Assembly: GCA_900554835.1 (NCBI GenBank)
Contig: USJD01000023.1
Span: forward strand, 1-28,576
From: an uncultured Prevotella sp.
GTDB lineage: Bacteria; Bacteroidota; Bacteroidia; Bacteroidales; Bacteroidaceae
Length of the DNA stretch: 28,576 bases
Direction of reading: 5' to 3'
Under the pieces are notes generated by a model. That model saw only the letters and a list, made by a program, of their open reading frames with translations. It made no database searches and was not told the DNA's origin. Shown here one piece after another: positions 22,187 through 28,576 of this stretch (its first letter is position 1; each line of letters starts with the position of its first letter). The translations under genes and the position numbers were made by a program.

Positions 22187-24010
22187 CTACATTGCAACTT
22201 TATAGATGGATTTGATGTACTTATCCACTTCTTCCTTAGATTGCAAAGAGAGGATATGTTTTTTTTGTTCTTCAGAAAATGGATACAATCCAAAATTCTT
22301 TACATAGTTTTTGGCATACGAATAATATCCAGTGGCGTATGGTTTACTGGTATTTTTCATATAATAGTCGAAAACACTTGATTCCAATACTTTTTTCAGA
22401 AAGAGAAGTTCCAACTCAGAGTCGCTGTATATGGCATATCCACAATATATCATCATATCTTTCTGGGAAGTATAGACAAAGTGTGGTAAATCGCTCATAT
22501 ATGGAAATAATAGTTTGCGTCCACTGTCGGAGATAGCTTGTGTACGTCCGAATGCATACCATGCTCCGTAGTCTCCTTCTCCTTTATCACGGGCATCGAG
22601 AGTTTCTCGGCATGCAGACAAGTACCTGTAGGCACATGGATAATGCTGAATGAAGAAATCCTCACTTATCACGTTATTGTCGGAATCGTATGGAGAAATA
22701 ATTTTCTCTTCTTTCTCTGGAATGTCTGCTTCTGACTTTAAAATATTGGGTTTGATGATGTTCCTGCAAATACCTTTCTCAATAGGATATTCCATATTAT
22801 CCTTCACCAAATAATAATATTTTGCATCCGATTTGATAGGACGGAAAATGAAGACATTGTTTGCCAGAGTTGCAATTCCGTTTTTTATTACATATTTGTC
22901 TCCAAGAGCTTCTCCTGCATTCTCAATCAGTCGGATATTTTCTAATACATCAATCTTGTTGAGATTCCAACCACGATGATTGTCGAGTACGGAATATTTA
23001 ATTTGATTATAGACAAAATTTTGCTGTTCTTGAACGTCTGCAATGTTTGCCTTTACATATTTCAGCGAATCGTCACGCTCTGTAGAAAGAAAAGTCAAGC
23101 AGGTATAAGCCAATTTCTTCTTGAAAACCAGTTGTTCACCAAAGTCAACTATACTTAGTGAAAAGTGATTCTTGCTGAAATAATTACGCAAGGCACGAGC
23201 ATTGACACTCTTAAAGAATGTATTTACTGTGATATAGCCAAGGAGTCCTTTGGGGCTTAATAGCGACATACCAATCTCGAAAAAAGGTATATACAAATCT
23301 GCATTTCCTATCTTAGAGGTATCCCAAAGTGAGAGGCTTTTCTTCGTTTCTGCATCAATGTTCTTTGAGCGTACGTATGGAGGATTGCCTACAATGATAT
23401 CGAAACCGGAATTTTCTACTACTTCCGGCATCTGCTTGAAGCCATAAGTCAAACTGTTGCCACAATATAGCCTGAAGTCCTCTTCACATATGGTTTCCCC
23501 ATTTTTCAATGCAACTAGTGCCAATAGTATTTTTGCACGCCCTATGCTGGTAGAGCTTATGTCAATACCATAGAGATGATGAAGTATCTTTTTATAAGGA
23601 ATTGCTGTATATTCGTGAATCGCTTCCAAAAGAGTAAAAAGAAAAGCACCACAGCCACAAGATATGTCTGCGCATAGGCAATACTCCAGTGGTTTCTTGG
23701 TGGAATGCACGATGTGGCTGACGATATAGTCACGTATGTACTTAGGAGTATATACTGCACCATTTGCTGTTTTTTCTTCTTTAGGAATAGCAAGTTCAAA
23801 GATGTTGATAACATCTTCTACAGAACATTCGCTGCTTAATATAGAGATGTCTTCATCAAGACCATCTTTCTTTTCTGCTATATATGAAGCAAGATAGCCT
23901 TCTTTGACCGTGAGGCTATTGCAATGCACAAAAGCTGAGACAACGAGCTTGTTGAGTGATAGTTCGTTGTCTGAATATTTTTTGATAAGTGAATTAACTT
24001 TCTTGTCCAT
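22187..24010 (-). CDS. N6-adenine DNA methyltransferase, Eco57I/TaqI-like, companion of the nuclease fusion
   Basis: A 607-residue cytoplasmic methyltransferase. TANGAVYTPKYIRDYIV (about 81-97) is motif X, CADISCGCGAFLFTLLEA (about 113-130) is the SAM-binding motif I, and DIIVGNPPYVRSKN (about 204-217) holds the catalytic NPPY of N6-adenine enzymes. From about 380 to the end is a likely target-recognition region of the TaqI C-terminal type (GRTQAISDSGRKLLFPYMSD and following). No nuclease motif is present. It starts 17 nt inside the end of the nuclease-methyltransferase gene, in another frame, so the two are probably translationally coupled and act on one site, perhaps one strand each. Composition is AT-rich compared with the housekeeping genes. 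Confidence 0.88.
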   Translation of the reverse strand: MDKKVNSLIKKYSDNELSLNKLVVSAFVHCNSLTVKEGYLASYIAEKKDGLDEDISILSSECSVEDVINIFELAIPKEEKTANGAVYTPKYIRDYIVSHIVHSTKKPLEYCLCADISCGCGAFLFTLLEAIHEYTAIPYKKILHHLYGIDISSTSIGRAKILLALVALKNGETICEEDFRLYCGNSLTYGFKQMPEVVENSGFDIIVGNPPYVRSKNIDAETKKSLSLWDTSKIGNADLYIPFFEIGMSLLSPKGLLGYITVNTFFKSVNARALRNYFSKNHFSLSIVDFGEQLVFKKKLAYTCLTFLSTERDDSLKYVKANIADVQEQQNFVYNQIKYSVLDNHRGWNLNKIDVLENIRLIENAGEALGDKYVIKNGIATLANNVFIFRPIKSDAKYYYLVKDNMEYPIEKGICRNIIKPNILKSEADIPEKEEKIISPYDSDNNVISEDFFIQHYPCAYRYLSACRETLDARDKGEGDYGAWYAFGRTQAISDSGRKLLFPYMSDLPHFVYTSQKDMMIYCGYAIYSDSELELLFLKKVLESSVFDYYMKNTSKPYATGYYSYAKNYVKNFGLYPFSEEQKKHILSLQSKEEVDKYIKSIYKVAM

Positions 24011-27000
24011 AAGGGTTTCTGTCTTTTCGTACTACGGAATTTAACAATGCCTTGTCTTCTGGGTTCTTGATGCCATATAGCTTCATACATAGCTCGTCCA
24101 GCTCTTTCCAAAGGTCTTTGAGTGATAGTTCTAAACCTGAAGTTTGTCCTCCGACACTCATCTTGATTTGTTCGTTAATTTGCTCTATCTGTTTCGCTAT
24201 GTTTGCGAGTCTCTTGATGTTTTTGTTGCATGTCAAGAAAGCCTTCGCAGGAACAGGTACTGGGTCTAAAAATTGTTTGTTAAACTTGAAGTACCCTCCC
24301 CTTTGCGGGTTGGCGATGGCACGAGCAAATGTACTGAATATCGTGGAATTAATGATACCTGCCAGGGCATACAGCTTTGTCTCATTTACATCGTCTATTT
24401 GAATGAAGAACATATTCGCATTGTCACAATATATGTGTTTGTCTAATACTACCGCTGCTTGTGGGTATTGTGCAGTCATAGGTACACATAATTTCTGGTA
24501 AATGGCACCATGGTTGTTTGCACGTGTAAACAGATGCCAATGCTCTCTTTTGTTATACGAATTGTTCTTTTCTGGCAAGGTCTGTACATTCTCACAGATT
24601 AGTTTCTTGTGATTTGCAAGATATGCCCCAGCCTTGGGGTATAAGGCTGTAAATTCGCTGAGACTCAGTTCTGTAACTTCTCCATTATCAGATACTTCGT
24701 ATGGGAATAAAGCAAATGTTTGATATTTACGTTTAGTCAAAGGGGCAAATTGCTCATTGCATAGTAGAGGCTTGCAGGCATCATACTCTACAACGATGTT
24801 CTTGTCTATCTTTGAGTGACCATAAATCAAGCCATCAGTAATCTTTTCTGCTACGATTTGAAAGGCATCATTCCACAATACTTGTACTCCAACTTTTACA
24901 TGGCATACATCCTGTAAAGTACCCAATTCCTTGGATAGTCTTAATCGCAACGCATTTAGGTGGGCACTCTCGAAATTCCAAGGTGTCTCACTTAATGTTT
25001 CTGAGGATAGCAGTTGACTCTTGGTTGAATCAGCAGAATTGATGTACCAGACATCTTTGTTGTTGGCTGGGTTCTTATCGCATACAACGATGGCTACGTA
25101 TGTAGTTCTGCCAGCAAACAAATCGTTCTCCTCATAGTCGTAAATGCCATTGAGTAAGTATCGGCTCGTGTCGGTTAAATATTTACGCACGCTTTTCCCA
25201 TATTGATCCTTGAAGAATCGCTTTTGTATGATATACCCTAATCGACCTTTATCATTCAAGATACCAATTCCTTTCTCTATAAAAGGAATAGCCAGGTCTA
25301 TTTTCCCATTCTTGCAGGATTGATAAACCGTTTTGATATATGAGGCCATACATGGTAAGCCTACATTGTAATTTTTGACTTCCACATAAGGCGGATTGCC
25401 AACAACAAAGTCGAAGCCGCCATTGGCAAATACCTCCGGAAAATTTGTTGCCCAATCAAACGCATTTGTGGCTTGAATTTGAGGAAAATCATTAATGATA
25501 GATGGGCATACAGATTTGATATCTCCTCCTACGAGCGAATTACCACATTTGATATTTGTACCAATGCCACATAATATTTGAGAACCAAGAAGTCCAACAG
25601 TATCAAAATCCTTTGGCTGATAGTTGTCTATTAACTTTAAGGAAAGCGATAGTTTGGCCACTTCAACAGCTTCAGGGTTGATATCGACTCCGAAGATACA
25701 ATTGTTGATGATGGCCTTCCTTCCCTCAATGGTCAAGATGACTTTATTATCTAAGATGGTATAGTATTCCTGTGGAAAATTATCTCCTTCAAGAATCTTT
25801 TTCTCTATGTTTTTTACAAGATAATCATATACTCCAACAAGGAATACGCCACTGCCGCAAGCTATATCTATAATTTTCAACTTCAGAAGTTGGGAAGCCG
25901 TATGGTTGCTCATATATGAGTCAGGCATGGTTGATTGAAGTACCTGACCAACTAATTTTGACGGAGTCGTAACAGCACCATTGCTCTTCTTGAATTCTGC
26001 CTTCAATTCATCTGTCACCACTCCATCTTTCACGGTAAGCTGAAAGCTGAGATATAAGTCGTAAATATCACTCAATGTTTTCAGAGGAATCACGTTGAAC
26101 TGATATGGAGATGGATAATACAGACAGTTGATGAAATCAGCAAATACATCGTTTGCAATGTTCAGATTTTGTAACTCTGTGATTCTTCTAAACATCGGGC
26201 CGTCATACCTGTCATAAAACTCTATGTAGGAACATGTCTTGAATTTTGCCCAAAAATCATTTTGTGCAAAATCTTTCAGCAATTCATCCTTTTCTAATCC
26301 ACGAGATTCGCAAACTCTTATGAACAAAATACGGTTGATGATGGTCTGCACATAAAAACTGAGTGCTTTAATATCTTCTACGTTGTTGTCTTTAAGAATG
26401 GCTTTGGCAAGTTTCTTGCGAATGTCCCCTAACATTTTAGAGAATGTTTCGTCGAGGTTGTTTGCCTTTTTTGTAACAAATTTCAGATTTCCTGCTATGA
26501 CATTTGTTCTTGACAGAAAGCAGTCAAGAATCTCATATTTATCAATAAATTCATCATATTTTAAGAAACAGATTCTTGAAATATTGGCATAATCTTCGAT
26601 TTTTGGCATTTGAGAACAATCGTAAACAGCAAGAGTCTCAAAGTTTGTTACGATAGAGAATGGTGCGCCAATAGACCAACCATAAGAACGTATTTGAAAG
26701 GCTACATCATTAGCATTCTTTATGTCTATGGTATTTTTTTTAGCATCAACAAAAGCCAACATAACATTACCATTGACAAGAGTATAATCTGGTCGTGTGT
26801 TAGTTGAACCAATTTGATTCAGTTTCTCTTTTTCTTCCTTGCCAAGAGAATGTTCTGTCAAGACTTGGTGAGTATTTTGCACATTCCATCCGAACACAGA
26901 TAATAATTCATCTATCCATGTTCTTATAGTTGCTTCTGAAGCATTTTGGAGTTGTCCTTTATCTTTAGCGTATTGGTATCTTTTTACCAAATCTTGAAGT

Positions 27001-27017
27001 TTCTCTTTTGTAGTCAT
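23994..27017 (-). CDS. Type IIG-like restriction enzyme: PD-(D/E)xK nuclease fused to an Eco57I-type methyltransferase
   Basis: A 1007-residue enzyme that should both cut and methylate DNA. The N-terminal nuclease domain (about 25-135) has RPDYTL (D77) and AFVDAKK (D91, K93), fitting D-x(13)-DxK, followed by a helical linker (about 180-330). The methyltransferase has motif X (NGAVTTPSKLVGQVL, about 346-360), motif I (KIIDIACGSGVFLVGVYDYL, 381-400) and the catalytic NPPY (541-544). A target-recognition region occupies about 700-950, including NPQRGGYFKFNKQFLDPVPVP. The start at 27017 has GGAGG 7 nt upstream, a strong Shine-Dalgarno site unusual for this group. It is transcribed from the promoter at 27097-27128 and overlaps the companion methyltransferase. 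Confidence 0.9.
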   Translation of the reverse strand: MTTKEKLQDLVKRYQYAKDKGQLQNASEATIRTWIDELLSVFGWNVQNTHQVLTEHSLGKEEKEKLNQIGSTNTRPDYTLVNGNVMLAFVDAKKNTIDIKNANDVAFQIRSYGWSIGAPFSIVTNFETLAVYDCSQMPKIEDYANISRICFLKYDEFIDKYEILDCFLSRTNVIAGNLKFVTKKANNLDETFSKMLGDIRKKLAKAILKDNNVEDIKALSFYVQTIINRILFIRVCESRGLEKDELLKDFAQNDFWAKFKTCSYIEFYDRYDGPMFRRITELQNLNIANDVFADFINCLYYPSPYQFNVIPLKTLSDIYDLYLSFQLTVKDGVVTDELKAEFKKSNGAVTTPSKLVGQVLQSTMPDSYMSNHTASQLLKLKIIDIACGSGVFLVGVYDYLVKNIEKKILEGDNFPQEYYTILDNKVILTIEGRKAIINNCIFGVDINPEAVEVAKLSLSLKLIDNYQPKDFDTVGLLGSQILCGIGTNIKCGNSLVGGDIKSVCPSIINDFPQIQATNAFDWATNFPEVFANGGFDFVVGNPPYVEVKNYNVGLPCMASYIKTVYQSCKNGKIDLAIPFIEKGIGILNDKGRLGYIIQKRFFKDQYGKSVRKYLTDTSRYLLNGIYDYEENDLFAGRTTYVAIVVCDKNPANNKDVWYINSADSTKSQLLSSETLSETPWNFESAHLNALRLRLSKELGTLQDVCHVKVGVQVLWNDAFQIVAEKITDGLIYGHSKIDKNIVVEYDACKPLLCNEQFAPLTKRKYQTFALFPYEVSDNGEVTELSLSEFTALYPKAGAYLANHKKLICENVQTLPEKNNSYNKREHWHLFTRANNHGAIYQKLCVPMTAQYPQAAVVLDKHIYCDNANMFFIQIDDVNETKLYALAGIINSTIFSTFARAIANPQRGGYFKFNKQFLDPVPVPAKAFLTCNKNIKRLANIAKQIEQINEQIKMSVGGQTSGLELSLKDLWKELDELCMKLYGIKNPEDKALLNSVVRKDRNPYGQES

Positions 27018-27096
27018 ATATTGCCTCCTTTATATATAAAAAGCGTCGTCCCATCATGATACGCATCGTAGATAGGCGTGGTGGGATTTGTTGATG

Positions 27097-27128
27097 CAAA
27101 AATACTCCTTTTTATTGATATCTCCAAA
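27097..27128 (-). promoter_or_regulatory. Promoter of the restriction-modification operon
   Basis: On the minus strand, TTTG (27128-27125), 20 nt spacer, TATTTTTG (27104-27097), a full consensus match. The leader of about 70 nt can fold through TCCCA/TGGGA and ACGC/GCGT pairs (about 27045-27090) ahead of the GGAGG at 27026-27022. The rest of the 326-nt gap up to the M23 gene holds a small hairpin (TTACC/GGTAA, 27226-27240) and the terminator at 27269; no other gene is seen. Confidence 0.75.
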
Positions 27129-27268
27129 TGTTTTCTTGGAAATCTGTATGTCTAACTAAGCATTTCTTAGCATCAGTAAGTAAAACTTTTATTAGACAAC
27201 AACCACGAAATTACTAATATGCCTTTTACCTGAAAGGTAAGGTAAATATAACAGAGTTTATATAACGA

Positions 27269-27304
27269 AAAAAGCAGGAACCTCCTCCCAGAGATTCCTG
27301 CTTT
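27269..27304 (-). terminator. Intrinsic terminator of the M23 peptidase gene
   Basis: Perfect 10-bp stem (AAAGCAGGAA at 27271-27280, TTCCTGCTTT at 27295-27304); on the minus strand a run of six T residues overlaps the end of the stem. It lies 40 nt past the stop of the peptidase gene. Confidence 0.88.
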
Positions 27305-27343
27305 ATGGTTGTTATTGAAAAAGTATTGTTGTAAAGCCTAAGA

Positions 27344-28291
27344 TTAAGAGTAGCGGATAATCTGACCTGGAGTCAGCTTCTTATCCTTCTTGTAACCATT
27401 GAGGCGGCAAATCTGATCTACTGTTACACCACGCTTCTCAGCGATGGAATTCAGAGTCTCACCATACTTAACCTTGTGGTAAAGCTTCTCGCCACCAGCG
27501 TTGGCATTGTATCTGCCCACTTCGCCACCATTAACCTGCTCACGGGTGTAACCACCATTACCAATCTTGCCACGAGCTGCATTGGCATCTGCTGACTCAC
27601 GCTCGTAAGAGTCGCGACGGAAATCGTAGAAATCGCCAGTAACGTCCTGATTGCGGAAGTCGAACATCAACGCTGGGTTGAGGGCTACACCGCAAAGACG
27701 GGTCTCGAAGTGAAGGTGAGAACCGGTACTACGACCTGTATTACCTCCCAAACCAATCACATCGCCTGCTCTTACCTCCTCGTTCTCAGAAACGAGCTGC
27801 TTAGACAGGTGACCATAGATTGTCTCCAAACCATTATTGTGACGGATTACGATGTACTTACCATAACCACCACCTTCATATCTTACGATGCGAACTTTGC
27901 CTGAGAAGGCAGCGCGGATTGTGTCGCCAATATAAACCTTGATGTCCATACCTTTATGTTGGCGGCCAAAGCTTGCACGGTAACCGAAGTTACTTGTGAC
28001 AACGCGACTTGGAGTTGGCATGCAGAAATGACGGAGGTCGATGCGGTAATGCTCTGGAAGCGCGGTCTGGCGGTGAGCATACTTGTTGGAGAAATCCTGA
28101 TACAGCTCTGCTGAAGGATTCTCTCTATCTTCCATCATTCGATAATGAGATACTGCTAATGTGTCTATTGACTTCATGCGATGGTCAACAGGTGCCTGAC
28201 GGGCAAGCAAGTCCTGACCAAATGACGGCACGGTTGTTAGCGCCAACAATGCCACTACGGAAATCTTCTTTATTTTCTTTTTTAAACTCAT
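27344..28291 (-). CDS. Secreted M23-family peptidoglycan endopeptidase with LysM domain
   Basis: A 315-residue exported wall hydrolase or wall-hydrolase regulator. Signal peptide: MSLKKKIKKISVVALLALTT with PSFGQ as the likely cleavage region. The M23 (LytM) domain spans about 95-215 with all zinc and catalytic residues: H112 and D116 in QHKGMDIKV, H161 in YGHLSKQL, and H192/H194 in GSHLHFETR. It therefore looks active, unlike degenerate EnvC-type LytM proteins. One LysM peptidoglycan-binding domain occupies about 268-313 (YHKVKYGETLNSIAEKRGVT). It is monocistronic, with its own promoter and terminator, and is a core gene flanking the restriction-modification insert. Confidence 0.95.
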   Translation of the reverse strand: MSLKKKIKKISVVALLALTTVPSFGQDLLARQAPVDHRMKSIDTLAVSHYRMMEDRENPSAELYQDFSNKYAHRQTALPEHYRIDLRHFCMPTPSRVVTSNFGYRASFGRQHKGMDIKVYIGDTIRAAFSGKVRIVRYEGGGYGKYIVIRHNNGLETIYGHLSKQLVSENEEVRAGDVIGLGGNTGRSTGSHLHFETRLCGVALNPALMFDFRNQDVTGDFYDFRRDSYERESADANAARGKIGNGGYTREQVNGGEVGRYNANAGGEKLYHKVKYGETLNSIAEKRGVTVDQICRLNGYKKDKKLTPGQIIRYS

Positions 28292-28412
28292 ACTTTTTAT
28301 TAATATTCTTTTTTAGGTTCGTCACCATTGAAATGAAATCATAAATGAAATTCCACTACAAAACACCTAAGTAAAAACCCCTTATGTGCGTGACTTTGTT
28401 AAATAGACTTTG

Positions 28413-28443
28413 CAAATATATGAAAAAAAATCCAGTCTGCCAA
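28413..28443 (-). promoter_or_regulatory. Promoter of the M23 peptidase gene
   Basis: TATATTTG (minus strand, 28420-28413) is a full -7 match; CTTG at 20 nt upstream is a partial -33. The leader to the ATG at 28291 would be about 115 nt, long for a simple gene, and shows no recognised riboswitch. Confidence 0.6.
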
Positions 28444-28560
28444 GGCCATTAACACGAAAAAGGTGATATTTAACGCGAAAAGTTGATGTTTAACTTTTCT
28501 TAAGAAGAAACGCTTTTTGATGTAACTACTCAGTCTTCAAAAAATAGGGTACACGTATTC

Positions 28561-28569
28561 AAAGGAGGG
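28561..28569 (+). promoter_or_regulatory. Shine-Dalgarno-like site at the right edge
   Basis: AAAGGAGGG on the plus strand 7 nt before the window end suggests that a rightward gene starts just outside. The 120 nt before it contains no clear TAnnTTTG box or ORF. Confidence 0.35.
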
Positions 28570-28576
28570 CTAAAAG

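Noticed and set aside
22187..27017. BREX, DISARM or type I restriction locus
   Set aside because: No partner genes such as a helicase, a specificity subunit or a PglZ-type protein are present; the nuclease-methyltransferase fusion fits type IIG better.

Overview
The window looks like a chromosome segment from a Bacteroidota bacterium of the Prevotella/Segatella group, possibly Segatella copri-like. The evidence is promoters of the Bacteroidota type (TTTG, about 19-20 nt, TAnnTTTG), a DUF4290 gene next to murA, few Shine-Dalgarno sites, and Bacteroidota-style versions of MurA, RseP, YicC and RimM. Species assignment is inference; I could not run a search.

Layout, left to right. (1) 1-2767, minus strand: a TolC-like outer-membrane protein, an HlyD-like adaptor and the first 23 codons of an FtsX/MacB-type ABC permease, i.e. 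a tripartite efflux operon. (2) 2768-4663: an intergenic region with four palindromes and a good promoter, then a secreted GH30 glycosidase on the plus strand. (3) 4754-9911, minus strand: an envelope-modification cluster of three acyltransferase-3 membrane proteins, a UbiA-type prenyl-phosphate phosphoribosyltransferase-like protein and an HAD-IB phosphatase, closed by a strong terminator that overlaps the end of the HAD gene. (4) 10004-14167, minus strand: YicC, guanylate kinase, NadD and a phosphoethanolamine-transferase-like protein. (5) 14259-20226, plus strand: tsaB, DUF4290, murA, rimM, dxr and rseP, a housekeeping run divergent from yicC. (6) 20227-22186: an accessory stretch with a truncated DUF4160 gene, a DUF2442 gene, a second copy of the rseP 3' end, several repeat families, a small repeat-coding ORF with its own promoter and leader, and what looks like the 3' end of a group II intron. 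(7) 22187-27017, minus strand: an AT-rich two-gene restriction-modification system, a PD-(D/E)xK nuclease-methyltransferase fusion overlapping a second N6-adenine methyltransferase. (8) 27344-28291, minus strand: a secreted M23/LysM cell-wall peptidase.

Two themes run through the window. First, much of the content concerns the cell envelope: efflux, glycan hydrolysis, acylation, lipid-linked sugar chemistry, lipid A-type modification, peptidoglycan precursor synthesis (MurA), isoprenoid supply (Dxr), site-2 proteolysis (RseP) and wall hydrolysis (M23). Second, gene borders are full of 7-nt repeats. One family has a constant 36-bp form (TTAA/CTAA, four heptads, ATTC) at three sites. Another, AATGAGA-like, has grown into gene ends and encodes the C-terminal tails of two unrelated proteins.

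The most unusual material is in 20140-22150: the rseP tail duplicated around a degraded toxin-antitoxin-like pair, and a promoter-leader-repeat-ORF unit on the minus strand that matches no family I know.
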